From assembly GCF_004349105.1 (NCBI RefSeq), contig NZ_SMLB01000003.1, positions 186,001-250,000 on the forward strand: a stretch of 64,000 nucleotides of DNA. The letters run 5' to 3'. This document shows positions 35,141 through 43,558 of this stretch, piece after piece; the stretch's first letter is position 1; each line of letters begins with the position of its first letter. Made by a program: the position numbers and the translations under genes. The notes below the pieces were generated by a model. That model ran no database searches and was not told where the DNA came from. It was given only the letters and a program-made list of their open reading frames with translations. This DNA comes from Jiangella aurantiaca. Lineage in GTDB: Bacteria > Actinomycetota > Actinomycetes > Jiangellales > Jiangellaceae.

Positions 35141-35965
35141 TCAGCCCAGGGCGGCGGCCCGCTCCAACAGCTGTGCCTCCTCGTCCACGGCGAGCGGCAC
35201 CTCGAGCACCCGCAGCCACTCGGTCAGTTCGCCGTCGCGCAACGGCCGGTGCTCCGTCGGCTCGCCCGGACGGCGGACGGTCACCGTCTGGTGGGTGACC
35301 ATGACGTGCCGGCCGGGCAGGTGCTTGCCGACCATGAGGCCCGTGCGGAAGTGGATGCCCGGGAACGTGCTCGTGTAGTGGTGCGCCATGACGACGTCGA
35401 TCGGCTTCACCTCGTACTCGTCGGTCGTGTGCGCCAGTTCCCAGCCCGCCTCGCGGTAGCGCTGCAGGCCCCAGAGGCCGTCGCTGGTGCTGACGACGCG
35501 GTACGGCCAGCCGTCCTGGTCGGACTCGGCGCCGTCGGCCAGCGGGATCGGCCGCAGCAGGCTCATGCCGAACCCGGGGTCGCACAGCAGCCGCTGGCCG
35601 TCCAGCACCACCTCGACGACCATGTGGCTGCGGCCCTGCTGGGTGCCGGCGGCCGGATCGCCCACGCGGGCGAGGTGCCGGCGGACGTCGTACCCGAGCC
35701 GCTCGAGCGCCGCGGCGACGATGGTCGAGTGCTCGAAGCAGTAGCCGCCCCGGCCGCGACCGGCGAACTTCGCCTGCACGGCGTCGAGGCCCACGCCCGG
35801 ATGCTGCTCGAGCAGCACGTCGACGTTGTCGAAGGTGAAGGCGCGGACGTGCGCCTCGTGCAGCTCGTCGAGCGCGTCGCGGCTCGGTTCCCGCGCCGGG
35901 ACGCCGAGTCGCTTCAGGTAGCCGGTCAGGTCCAGCCGGTCGATCTCCCAGAGGTCAGCCGCCAT
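35141..35965 (-). CDS. nat: Arylamine N-acetyltransferase
   Basis: A 274-residue NAT family enzyme, transferring an acetyl group from acetyl-CoA to arylamines or hydrazines. The catalytic triad is visible: C76 in GGYCFEHS, H114 in RSHMVVEV and D129 in LLCDPGFG. The family motif GRGRGGYCFE is intact. In actinobacteria NAT genes may lie in sterol-degradation or in amide-forming antibiotic clusters; neither is present here, so this looks stand-alone. ATG 35965. Confidence 0.94.
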   Translation of the reverse strand: MAADLWEIDRLDLTGYLKRLGVPAREPSRDALDELHEAHVRAFTFDNVDVLLEQHPGVGLDAVQAKFAGRGRGGYCFEHSTIVAAALERLGYDVRRHLARVGDPAAGTQQGRSHMVVEVVLDGQRLLCDPGFGMSLLRPIPLADGAESDQDGWPYRVVSTSDGLWGLQRYREAGWELAHTTDEYEVKPIDVVMAHHYTSTFPGIHFRTGLMVGKHLPGRHVMVTHQTVTVRRPGEPTEHRPLRDGELTEWLRVLEVPLAVDEEAQLLERAAALG

Positions 35966-35989
35966 GCCCCTACCGTAGGGCCCATTCGC

Positions 35990-36061
35990 GTTGATCTTGG
36001 AGTAAGCGGGGTATCAATCGGGCATATCGGACCGCAATAGCCCAATTACTCCAAGATCAAC
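35990..36061. repeat. Palindromic intergenic element, copy 1
   Basis: The 16-bp arms GTTGATCTTGGAGTAA (35990-36005) and their exact complement (36046-36061) enclose a 40-base centre containing CATATCGGACCGCAATAG. The same arm start (GTTGATCTTGGAGT) and a related centre recur at 44126-44199. It fills the gap between the NAT gene and the GT2 gene. Confidence 0.85.
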
Positions 36062-36082
36062 ACGGTGCCGGGGGCGGAGGTC

Positions 36083-36838
36083 TCAGACGCGGCGGAACCG
36101 GGCCGGCGCCGACGGGCGGATGCCGCGCGTGACCAGCGCCCGCATGACGTGCGCGTACTGCTTGCCGCGGTGCAGCTGCGCCTTGAGGTCGGTGCCGGTG
36201 ACCCGGTGGTGGAACTCGACGTCGACCTCGACGACGCGGAAGCCGGCCCGCAGCAGGTCGATGGTGAGGCCGGTCTCGACGCCGAACCCTTCCGCCAGCG
36301 GCAGCGCGGCCTCGAACGCGGCCCGGCTGAGGCAGCGCTGGCCGGACAGCGGCTGCGTCGCGGTCCAGCCGGTGGCCCGCTCGATGCCGTTGCGGGAGAG
36401 GTCGACCACCAGGCCGCGCCCGCCGCCCTCGGTGCGCTGGGCGGGCAGCACACCGATGGTCATGTCCGCCTCGCCGGCCAGCACCGGGTCGATCAGCGGC
36501 CGCGCCTTGGCGGCCGTCGATTCGAGGTCGGCGTCAAGGAAGAGCAGCGCGCGCGGCGCCGTGCGCGACGCCTCGCGCGCCTCGATGGCGGCCAGCGCCG
36601 TCGCGCCGGTCTCCATGGCGGCGGCTTTGCCCCGGTTGCGGGCGTGCCCGACGACGACGGCGCCGGCCTCGGTGGCCGTCGCGGCGGTGCGGTCGGTGGA
36701 GCCGTCGTCGACCACGAGGACGAGGTCGACCCCCGGGATGCTCTTGGTGGCCGCGACGGTGGCCGCGATGCGGTCCTGCTCGTCCTTGGCGGGGATGATC
36801 GCGGCGACGCCGTCGGCGCGGCGGTCCTCGGTGGTCAT
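36083..36838 (-). CDS. Glycosyltransferase family 2
   Basis: A 251-residue GT-A fold family 2 glycosyltransferase. The N-terminal nucleotide-sugar site is AAIIPAKDEQDRIAATVAAT, VVDDGSTDRT follows near residue 45, and the metal-binding motif is LFLDADLEST near 100. There is no membrane segment, so it is cytoplasmic. Donor and acceptor are unknown; the pattern has some likeness to glucosyl-3-phosphoglycerate synthases but is shorter. ATG 36838; divergent from arcA. Confidence 0.88.
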   Translation of the reverse strand: MTTEDRRADGVAAIIPAKDEQDRIAATVAATKSIPGVDLVLVVDDGSTDRTAATATEAGAVVVGHARNRGKAAAMETGATALAAIEAREASRTAPRALLFLDADLESTAAKARPLIDPVLAGEADMTIGVLPAQRTEGGGRGLVVDLSRNGIERATGWTATQPLSGQRCLSRAAFEAALPLAEGFGVETGLTIDLLRAGFRVVEVDVEFHHRVTGTDLKAQLHRGKQYAHVMRALVTRGIRPSAPARFRRV

Positions 36839-36867
36839 GGGCGCCAAGCTTAAAGGCTGGCAGCCGA

Positions 36868-36896
36868 CCGCGAGGTCTGACGTCAGTCCCCGGTGA
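36868..36896 (+). repeat. 29-bp dispersed repeat, copy upstream of arcA
   Basis: A 29-bp sequence with core GAGGTCTGACGTCAGTC matches, in reverse complement, 40414-40442 inside the flavohaemoglobin gene at 27 of 29 positions, including 21 identical in a row. It contains the palindrome TGACGTCA. It lies 60 bases before the arcA start, in the GT2-arcA divergent gap. Confidence 0.7.
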
Positions 36897-36956
36897 ATGG
36901 GCCGGCGTCGTGGCGCGGGGGCAACCGGCGCGCCGCTCGCGTAGCCTCTGCTCTCG

Positions 36957-38180
36957 ATGACCACGTCCGCGTCCACCGTCGATGCCGCCGACTCCGAGGT
37001 CGGCCGGCTGCGTACCGTCATGCTGCACCGGCCCGGTCCGGAGCTGAAGCGGCTCACCCCGCGCAACAACGACAAGCTGCTGTTCGACGGCATCCCATGG
37101 GTGGACCGCGCGCAGGAGGAGCACGACGCGTTCGCCGACACGCTGCGCGACCACGGAGTCGAGGTCCTGTACCTCGCCGAGCTGCTGACGCAGACGCTGG
37201 CCGGCGACGCCGCGCGGCACGAATGCATCGAGGCGGCGCTCGCCGATCCCCGGCATGGCGACACCCTGCGCGACGTGGTCCGCAAGCACCTCGGCGGGCT
37301 GCATCCCGACGACCTCGCGCTTGTCCTCATGGCGGGCCTGGCGCACGAGGAGCTGCGCGACGGCCGCGGGCTGAGGTACCGGCTGATGGACCCACACGAC
37401 TTCGTCATCGACCCGTTGCCGAACCTGCTGTTCACCCGCGACTCCAGCGTCCGCATCGGCGACCACGTCGCGGTGACCAGCCTCGCCATGGCGGCCCGGC
37501 GCCGCGAGACGAGCCTGACGTCGGCCATCTACCGGCACCACCCGCGCTTCGCCGGCGTACCGCTGGTGTACGGGCCGGAGCTGGAGAACCTCGAGGGCGG
37601 CGACGTGCTGCTGCTCGGCCCGGGCGTCGTGGCCGTCGGCACCGGCGAGCGGACCACCCCGGCCGGCGTCGAGCGGCTGGCCCGCAACGTGCTGGCCGCG
37701 GGGCTGGCGCACACCGTCCTGGCCGTCCCGATCGCCCAGGACCGCGCGACGATGCACCTCGACACCGTGCTGACGATGGTCGACCACGACGCGATCGTCA
37801 TGTACCCGAACGTCGCCGACGAGCTGACGGCGGTCGCGCTGCGCTGGGCCGGCGGCGATCTCGCCATCGACGCAGAGCCCGCGCCGTTCGTCGAGGTGGC
37901 CGCGGCGGCCATGGGCATCGACGCGCTGCGGATCGTCGAGACCGGCCTCGACCCCGTCACCGCCGAGCGCGAGCAGTGGGACGACGGCAACAACACGCTG
38001 GCCATCGCCCCGCGGCTGGCGGTCGCCTACGAACGCAACACCGAGACCAACGCCCGGCTCGAGGACGCCGGCATCGAGGTGCTGCGCATCGCCGGCAGCG
38101 AACTGGGCTCCGGGCGGGGCGGGCCGCGGTGCATGTCGTGCCCGCTCCGCCGCGACTCCGCGGCGCCGGCCGGCCGCTGA
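36957..38180 (+). CDS. arcA: Arginine deiminase
   Basis: A 407-residue arginine deiminase, hydrolysing arginine to citrulline and ammonia. The N-terminus [19 protein letters not shown] and the segment [20 protein letters not shown] carry substrate-binding residues. [12 protein letters not shown] and [13 protein letters not shown] (catalytic His region) follow, and the catalytic nucleophile is C392 in [13 protein letters not shown]. The rest of a deiminase pathway (arcB, arcC, arcD) is not beside it, so it may serve arginine catabolism in trans. ATG 36957; a hairpin follows the stop. Confidence 0.96.
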   Translation: MTTSASTVDAADSEVGRLRTVMLHRPGPELKRLTPRNNDKLLFDGIPWVDRAQEEHDAFADTLRDHGVEVLYLAELLTQTLAGDAARHECIEAALADPRHGDTLRDVVRKHLGGLHPDDLALVLMAGLAHEELRDGRGLRYRLMDPHDFVIDPLPNLLFTRDSSVRIGDHVAVTSLAMAARRRETSLTSAIYRHHPRFAGVPLVYGPELENLEGGDVLLLGPGVVAVGTGERTTPAGVERLARNVLAAGLAHTVLAVPIAQDRATMHLDTVLTMVDHDAIVMYPNVADELTAVALRWAGGDLAIDAEPAPFVEVAAAAMGIDALRIVETGLDPVTAEREQWDDGNNTLAIAPRLAVAYERNTETNARLEDAGIEVLRIAGSELGSGRGGPRCMSCPLRRDSAAPAGR

Positions 38181-38181
38181 C

Positions 38182-38205
38182 GCCGTCGTGACCTCGCGTC
38201 ACGGC
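38182..38205 (+). terminator. Short hairpin after arcA
   Basis: GCCGTCGTGAC and GTCACGGC can pair around CTCGC immediately after the arcA stop. It is a modest stem and a plausible terminator. Confidence 0.45.
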
Positions 38206-38319
38206 ACCCGTTTCGACAACGGTACAGACCAGCCGAGACCCGTCCGTAACAGAATGAATCTCAAGAAGTCGCCATTCGGTAGAACTTGTACCGGTGGAAG
38301 ACGGTAAGCTCCAAACTGG

Positions 38320-38358
38320 CCCCGGTCGCTCGTGTTCCCCCGTCGTGAGCGGTCGGGG
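38320..38358 (-). terminator. Hairpin after the DUF5926 gene
   Basis: CCCCGGTCGCTC (38320-38331) and GAGCGGTCGGGG (38347-38358) pair at 10 of 12 positions, 27 bases beyond the minus-strand stop. The rest of the 205-bp gap to arcA (38206-38319) holds nothing I can assign. Confidence 0.5.
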
Positions 38359-38385
38359 TCTTCTCTGTCCGCGTCGGCGCCGTGG

Positions 38386-39303
38386 TCAGCGGATGGTGAC
38401 CTGACGGTTGGCCAGGCCGGCGCGGGCGCGGCGCTGCTGCGACGTCAGCGGCGCCTTCTCGGCCACCGCCTCGGCCAGTCGTTCGCCCAGTGCGGCGGCG
38501 GGCTCTTCGACGGCGTCGGCGGGCGTGCCCTCGACCAGATCCCACACCGGGACGAGCAGCCCGGCGGCGCGGAACGTGCCGAGCAGCCGGGTCCCCTCGC
38601 CGAGGGTGTCCTGGGCGGCGGCATGCAGCCGGGCCAGCCCGTCCAGCAGTGGCTCCTCGTCGTACGGCAGCACCCAGCGGACCTGGTCGCGGTCGCCGAG
38701 GCTGCACCAGTAGGCGGCCTCGACGGACTCGAGCCGGGCCGCCGGAACGACGGCCGAATTGGCCTCCTCGAGCGCTGCACGGGCCTCGGAACCGGAGTCC
38801 GACTCGGGATCCAACCAGTAGTCGAATCCGTCGTGAACCGTCACCCGGAATTCCGCTTCAGTGTCGATGAGGTCGTGCAGCCGCGGCGCGCCGGCGGCCC
38901 GCGGGCCCGGGTTCACCGTCGTGCCGGGCTCGGCCTCGAGCGCCGTGGCCAGGGTGTGCCCGAGGTCGGCGGCGGGATCGCCGGTGGACGTCATGGTCTG
39001 CAGCGCCAGCAGGATCTCGCCGCTCTCGCGCACCAGAGACGGAAACGCGCCCGGCAGCAGCGTGCACACCACGACCGAGCGGTCGTCGCCGGAGGCCAGC
39101 CGCAGCGGCGCCGTGGCGGCCGAGACGATCTCGCGCATGGCCACCCAGTCGCACTCGCCCGGCAACCCGGCGAACGGGCGGACGACGTACTGCCGCTCGG
39201 CCTCGCGGGCCTGCTTGCCGTGGCAGACCTTGTAGCGCTTTCCCGAGCCGCACGGGCAGGGCTGGCGGGGGCCGACGACGGGAACCTCGGTAGTGGAACT
39301 CAC
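38386..39303 (-). CDS. DUF5926 family protein with SEC-C zinc motif
   Basis: A 305-residue actinobacterial protein. An N-terminal SEC-C zinc-binding motif, PCPCGSGKRYKVCHG, lies at about residues 15-29, like the C-terminal tail of SecA. The rest (VVRPFAGLPGECDWVAMREI, WCSLGDRDQVRWVLPYDEE) fits DUF5926. The SEC-C motif suggests a ribosome or protein contact, but the role is unknown. The start is GTG 39303. Confidence 0.85.
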   Translation of the reverse strand: MSSTTEVPVVGPRQPCPCGSGKRYKVCHGKQAREAERQYVVRPFAGLPGECDWVAMREIVSAATAPLRLASGDDRSVVVCTLLPGAFPSLVRESGEILLALQTMTSTGDPAADLGHTLATALEAEPGTTVNPGPRAAGAPRLHDLIDTEAEFRVTVHDGFDYWLDPESDSGSEARAALEEANSAVVPAARLESVEAAYWCSLGDRDQVRWVLPYDEEPLLDGLARLHAAAQDTLGEGTRLLGTFRAAGLLVPVWDLVEGTPADAVEEPAAALGERLAEAVAEKAPLTSQQRRARAGLANRQVTIR

Positions 39304-39360
39304 GACAGGCGAGGGTAGCCGGTTCCGGCGGCGGGGTGTGAGCCGGACGCCGTCAGGGAG

Positions 39361-39870
39361 TCAGACGTTGGCGTTCCACGGGCCGACGACGGCGTGCACC
39401 GTCACCCGGCCGGGCTCGGACCGCACCCGCCACTCGCGGGCGATGGCGTCGACGATGGACAGGCCACGACCCTGGTCCTCGGTAGATGCGGGCTGGCGCA
39501 CCCGCGGGCGCTCGGAGCCGCCGCCGTCGCTGACCTCGATGAGGACGTCGTCGCCCAGGACCGCCCACTGGAGCACGACCCCGGTGCGAGTGCCGCTCAG
39601 CGGCAGCGGCTGCGCGTGCAGGATGGCGTTGGTGACGAGCTCGGTGACCACGATGAGCGCGTTCTCGATGACCGTGGGCGAGACATTGGTGTTGCGGAGG
39701 TCCTCCGCGACGAGGTGGCGGGCGTGGGGGACGTTGCTGACCTCGCCGGTCAGCTCGACGGAGCGTGCGCTGTTGGATCGGGCCTCACGCCTCGTGGCCA
39801 CGACTCGACCCACCGCTAGATCTCCCTTCACCGGACCCACGCCACCCGCATCCAGTGGTGCCCACTGCAC
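39361..39870 (-). CDS. ATP-binding regulatory protein (RsbW-like histidine kinase fold)
   Basis: A 169-residue protein with the GHKL ATPase fold of anti-sigma-type serine kinases. The N box is ELVTNAILHA near residue 75, the G1 box VSDGGGSERPRV near 113, and the G2 region GRGLSIVDAIA near 138. Such stand-alone proteins are abundant in actinobacteria and control sigma factors or anti-anti-sigma factors. The real start may be internal, as the first 30 residues are weakly conserved in type; ATG 39870 is the longest. Confidence 0.82.
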   Translation of the reverse strand: MQWAPLDAGGVGPVKGDLAVGRVVATRREARSNSARSVELTGEVSNVPHARHLVAEDLRNTNVSPTVIENALIVVTELVTNAILHAQPLPLSGTRTGVVLQWAVLGDDVLIEVSDGGGSERPRVRQPASTEDQGRGLSIVDAIAREWRVRSEPGRVTVHAVVGPWNANV

Positions 39871-40152
39871 GACTCTGCCAAACCTCTCGACAGTGAACCA
39901 TTCGCCACGCGATCACGTCCATATCTTGAGATTCGAGTTCGCCGTGTCTTCGGTTTCGCGGCCGAGTGCGCAGGTGACCGGCGGTTCGGCCGCGCACCGT
40001 TGATCACCAGCGCGTTTGCCTGATCTTGCGTGGCCGGCGGCGCCCCGAGCCCATGATCGGGATGCCCTCATCGCACGGATATGTCCGACCGTGACGCTTG
40101 CTTCCGTGCCGAAGACGCGGATCGCCCGCTAGGTTAGAGCGGGGCGGAGAGG

Positions 40153-41658
40153 ATGACGATGTGGACTCACTCCCGGTCTTCGGGACAACGTGGGGCGGAA
40201 GGAGCTCGGGCCGGGAGAGCGTCGGGCGACGCCATGGTCGACGCTACCGGCACCGACGCGCCCGGCCCCGCCGACACGCACGGCGGCGTGTCGTGGTTCG
40301 AACCCGGCGTTCCGGTGCCGCCTCCGTCGCCGCACAACGGCGAGGCCGCGGTTGCGGATGCGGACGGGGCGAGTGACACTCTGGTGGGTCCGGCCGATGA
40401 GGACACGCCCTCCTCATCGGAGACTGACGTCAGACCTCGCGGCCAGCGACCACAGGCGCCCGACGGCGAGTCAGGGGCCGAGTCGGCAGCGGGAACCGAG
40501 GCGAAGCCGGAGTCAGCACTGGAACCTCAGCCAGCCAACACGACGGGGCTCGACGGCGAGGCGCTGCGCGAGAGCCTGTCCATGGTCGAGGACCACCTCG
40601 ACGCGGTCGGCGCCGACTTCTACGCCCAGCTGTTCACCATCGCCCCGGAGGCGCGCGAGCTGTTCGGCGCTGGGATGGCTGTGCAGCGATCGCGACTCGT
40701 CGGCGCCCTCGTCCGCATCGTCGGCAGCGCCGACGACCGCGAGTCCCTCATCCCGTACCTCGAGGCGCTGGGCCGCGACCACCGCAAGTTCGGCGTCATC
40801 GACCAGCACTACGCCCCGGTGGGCACGGCGCTCGTGCTGGCCATCCGCAGGGCGCTCGGCGACGCGTGGACGCCGCGGTACGAGAAGGCGTGGATCGAGG
40901 CCTACGACAGCATCGCCGCCACCATGGTCGGGGCCGCCCGCCGCGACGCCGTCATCTCGCCGCCGTGGTGGGACGCCGAGGTCGTCTACCACCGGCGCAT
41001 CCTCGACGACCTCGCGATCATGCAGGTGCGCCCGCACACCGACTACCCGTACCGGCCCGGCCAGTACGCCTACCTGACGACGCCGCGGCGGCCGAAGATC
41101 TGGCGGGCCTACTCCATGGCCTCCGCCCCGCGCGACGACGGCCTGTTGGAGTTCCACGTCCGCACCGTCGGCGCCGGCTGGGTCAGCAGCGCGCTGGTCT
41201 GGCGCACCGAGCCCGGCGACGTCCTGCACCTCGGCGCGCCGCAGGGTCACGACGTCGCCACGCCGCGCTCGGAGCACGACCTGCTCTGCATCACCGGCGG
41301 CACCGGCATCGCGCCGGTGCTGGCCACGCTGCAGGAACTGGAGCAGCGCCAGGACGGCCGCCGGGTGCACGTGTTCTACGCCGGCCGCGACCGCGACCAC
41401 CTCTACGCGCTGCCGCACCTGGAGTCGATCGGCGTGCGCTATCGGCGGCTGACGGTGGTTCCGGTGGTCTCGCCCGACGGCCCCACCGACCGCAGCCCCG
41501 ACCTCATGGGCAACATCGTCTCCGCCTACGGCGACTGGCGGAAGCACCGTGTCTACGTCGCCGGCCCCACCGGGATGGTGGCCACCAGCCTCGAGCGGCT
41601 GCGCGAGCAGGGCGTGCCCGACGAGCAGATCGTCGTCGACGACTACGGTCTCTGGTGA
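40153..41658 (+). CDS. Flavohaemoglobin-like protein (globin plus FAD/NAD reductase)
   Basis: A 501-residue fusion. Residues about 1-130 are an acidic, low-complexity extension. A globin domain spans about 135-265, with the proximal histidine region LGRDHRKFGVIDQHYAPVG. The ferredoxin-reductase module follows: FAD-binding RAYSMASAP near residue 320, then the NAD site ITGGTGIAPVLATLQ near 378. Flavohaemoglobins convert nitric oxide to nitrate with NADH; this subgroup is common in actinobacteria as globin-reductase fusions. GGAGAGG precedes ATG 40153. The reverse copy of a 29-bp repeat (40414-40442) lies inside the extension. Confidence 0.88.
   Translation: MTMWTHSRSSGQRGAEGARAGRASGDAMVDATGTDAPGPADTHGGVSWFEPGVPVPPPSPHNGEAAVADADGASDTLVGPADEDTPSSSETDVRPRGQRPQAPDGESGAESAAGTEAKPESALEPQPANTTGLDGEALRESLSMVEDHLDAVGADFYAQLFTIAPEARELFGAGMAVQRSRLVGALVRIVGSADDRESLIPYLEALGRDHRKFGVIDQHYAPVGTALVLAIRRALGDAWTPRYEKAWIEAYDSIAATMVGAARRDAVISPPWWDAEVVYHRRILDDLAIMQVRPHTDYPYRPGQYAYLTTPRRPKIWRAYSMASAPRDDGLLEFHVRTVGAGWVSSALVWRTEPGDVLHLGAPQGHDVATPRSEHDLLCITGGTGIAPVLATLQELEQRQDGRRVHVFYAGRDRDHLYALPHLESIGVRYRRLTVVPVVSPDGPTDRSPDLMGNIVSAYGDWRKHRVYVAGPTGMVATSLERLREQGVPDEQIVVDDYGLW
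40414..40442 (-). repeat. 29-bp dispersed repeat, copy within the flavohaemoglobin gene
   Basis: The inverted copy of the sequence at 36868-36896. Here it encodes part of the disordered N-terminal extension (about residues 88-97, SSETDVRPRG). Position inside a region with few constraints suggests insertion or capture. Confidence 0.65.
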
Positions 41659-41660
41659 GG

Positions 41661-41703
41661 TCTAGCGTTCTCTAGCGCCGTGGCTAGATGGTCGTAGACG
41701 ACC
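41661..41703. repeat. TCTAGCG repeat and palindrome cluster after the AAA ATPase gene
   Basis: Two direct copies of TCTAGCG at a 10-base step (41661, 41671), then GCTAGA (41683), then the palindrome GGTCGT-AG-ACGACC (41690-41703). It lies between the flavohaemoglobin stop and the 3' end of the ATPase gene. The same words, TCTAGCG and TAGACGAC, form the palindrome at the ATPase promoter (42920-42969). Confidence 0.7.
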
Positions 41704-41713
41704 GAATGGGCCG

Positions 41714-42910
41714 TCAGACGGTGGCGTGCCTGCGCAGGTAGAGGCCGAAGTGCGGCACGGTGAACGCGATGGTGCCGCGCTCGGCGGAGTACACCAGCCC
41801 TTTCTTGATCAGCGAGTCGCGGGCCGGCGACAGCGACGACGGCTTGCGGCCGAGGTAGGTGGCGACATCGGACGTGGGGACGACGCCGTGGGTGTCGTCG
41901 GAGAGCGCCGCCATGGCGCGCAGGTACTCCCGCTCGGCTGGGGTGGCCCGCTCGTACCGCGAGCCGAAGAAGCCGACGGCCAACTCGGCCTGGGCCTCTG
42001 GCGCGGCCATTCGGACGTCGTCGGGGCCGATCGGGTCGGTGGGCGCGTTGTCCCACGTGACCTTGCCGTAGGCCTGGACGAAATACGGGTAGCCCTCGGT
42101 CGCCTCGTAGAGCGCGTCGAGCGCCGCCGGCTCGTACGTCACGCCCTCATCATCGGCCGGCGCCACCAGCGCGCGGTCGGCCGCCGCGCGGTCCAGCCGG
42201 TCGATGCGCACGTACCGGAACAACCGCTCGGAGTACGACTTCGACGCCGACAGGACGGCGGGCAGGTGCGGTAGCCCCGCCCCGACGACGACCAGCGGCA
42301 GCCCCTGCTGCGACAGCTCGTGACAGGCGGCGCACAGGGCGGACACGTCGGCGGGCGGGATGTCCTGCATCTCGTCGACGAACAGCGCGATGCCGACCCC
42401 GACGTCCCGTGCGACGCCGGCCGCGTCGACGAGCAGCTCGACGAGGTCGACCTCGATGTCGCCGGTGTCGGCCCGCCCGGCCGCCGCGGGCACGTCGATG
42501 CCCGGCTGCCAGCGGTCGCGCAGCTTGGCGTCGTCGCCCGCCGAGCGCAGCGCGAACGCCTTGAGCACGCCGAGGAAGCCGTCGACGCGGTCGGGGTCGC
42601 GGTGCCGCGGCGTGAGCTCGCGGACCGCCATGTGCAGCGCGCTGGCCAGCGGGCGGCGCAGCGACTGGTCCGGCCGGGCCTCGATCTTCCCGGTGCCCCA
42701 CATCCGCCCGATCGCCTGCGACCGCAGCGCGTTCAGCAGCACCGTCTTGCCGACGCCGCGCAGCCCGGTGAGGACGAGCGAGCGCTCCGGCCGCCCGCGC
42801 GCGATCCGCTCCAGCACGACGTCGAACTGCTGCAGCTCGCGGTCGCGGCCGGCCAGCTCGGGCGGGCGCTGACCGGCGCCGGGGGCGTAGGGATTGCGCA
42901 CCGGGTCCAT
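41714..42910 (-). CDS. AAA ATPase with C-terminal winged helix
   Basis: A 398-residue ATPase of the AAA_16/archaeal-ATPase group. Walker A is LTGLRGVGKT near residue 47, Walker B is ALFVDEMQDI near 178, and a sensor-like arginine region is in ERLFRYVRIDRLDR. The C-terminal 80 residues (ATPAEREYLRAMAAL, SDVATYLGRKPSSLSPARDS, LVYSAERGTIAFTVP) form a winged helix, so it probably binds DNA, in the manner of Orc/Cdc6-like proteins. It has no obvious partner gene. Related palindromes lie at both ends of the gene and may be its binding sites. ATG 42910. Confidence 0.85.
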   Translation of the reverse strand: MDPVRNPYAPGAGQRPPELAGRDRELQQFDVVLERIARGRPERSLVLTGLRGVGKTVLLNALRSQAIGRMWGTGKIEARPDQSLRRPLASALHMAVRELTPRHRDPDRVDGFLGVLKAFALRSAGDDAKLRDRWQPGIDVPAAAGRADTGDIEVDLVELLVDAAGVARDVGVGIALFVDEMQDIPPADVSALCAACHELSQQGLPLVVVGAGLPHLPAVLSASKSYSERLFRYVRIDRLDRAAADRALVAPADDEGVTYEPAALDALYEATEGYPYFVQAYGKVTWDNAPTDPIGPDDVRMAAPEAQAELAVGFFGSRYERATPAEREYLRAMAALSDDTHGVVPTSDVATYLGRKPSSLSPARDSLIKKGLVYSAERGTIAFTVPHFGLYLRRHATV

Positions 42911-42919
42911 GATCGGACT

Positions 42920-42969
42920 CTATGGTGTCGTCTAGCGAGAGCCGTAGATTTCGCTAGACGACACCATAG
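42920..42969. promoter_or_regulatory. Perfect 19-bp inverted repeat at the AAA ATPase promoter
   Basis: CTATGGTGTCGTCTAGCGA (42920-42938) and its exact complement (42951-42969) flank a 12-base centre, nine bases upstream of the ATPase ATG. It contains TCTAGCG and TAGACGAC, shared with the cluster after the gene. Autoregulation by the ATPase's own winged helix is a natural hypothesis. Confidence 0.75.
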
Positions 42970-43129
42970 GCGTGTCGCGGTTGCTCGGGTCGCCCCGGCT
43001 CAGACGGGTTCGCGGAACGGGTCGTGCTCGGCGATCAGCTTGTCGACCCTGGCCTGGTCCAGGCGCTTCACCAGCGCGGCGCCCGGTGCGTCTTGAGCGC
43101 CGGCGCTCAATCGGCCTGGGTACGCGTAC

Positions 43130-43549
43130 TCAGACGGTGCCCGCGCCGTGCTGGGTGACCCGGATGTGATTGCCGAACGGGTCGCGCAACGTGCAGTCGA
43201 TGCCGTAGGGCTGCTCTGTCGGCTCCTGGGTGAACTCCACCCCCTTGCCGGACAGCTCCTCGAAGGCCTTGCGGCAGTCGTCGGTGGTGAGGACGCACGC
43301 CACGCCGAGCGCTCCCTTGGTCAGCAGATCGCGGACCTGGCCGGCGACCTCCTCGCTGAGCGCAGGCGGCCCGGGCACCTCGAGGAGGAGATGCCGTTCG
43401 GGATCGCTGGGCAGGGCGATGGTCAGCCAGCGCATGAATCCCATGTCGACGTCATTGGTGACCTCGAAGCCGAGCTTGCCCACGTAGAAGGCCAGGGCCT
43501 CGTCCTGGTCCACGACGGGGACCGTGGTGATGCTGATCGCGTTGAACAT
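43130..43549 (-). CDS. VOC family protein (glyoxalase/bleomycin-resistance fold)
   Basis: A 139-residue vicinal-oxygen-chelate protein. It has the paired beta-alpha-beta-beta-beta modules: VPVVDQDEALAFYVGKLGFE at the start of the first, LTTDDCRKAFEELSGKGVEF in the second and CTLRDPFGNHIRV near the end. Metal-ligand positions include H and E typical of the fold, but the substrate is unknown. It lies nine bases after an AraC gene on the same strand. Beyond its stop, an 18-bp perfect palindrome (43093-43110, TTGAGCGCCGGCGCTCAA) may end the transcript. Confidence 0.92.
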   Translation of the reverse strand: MFNAISITTVPVVDQDEALAFYVGKLGFEVTNDVDMGFMRWLTIALPSDPERHLLLEVPGPPALSEEVAGQVRDLLTKGALGVACVLTTDDCRKAFEELSGKGVEFTQEPTEQPYGIDCTLRDPFGNHIRVTQHGAGTV

Positions 43550-43558
43550 GGGAGAACG

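Noticed and set aside
38206-38319. AT-richer stretch after arcA as a possible small RNA
   Set aside because: There is no clear promoter or stable fold apart from the flanking terminators.
43003-43098. Minus-strand reading frame ending GAALVKRLDQARVDKLIAEH then DPFREPV and a stop
   Set aside because: It looks protein-like and may be the tail of a lost gene, but it has no convincing start and is only about 30 codons, so I did not list it as a gene.
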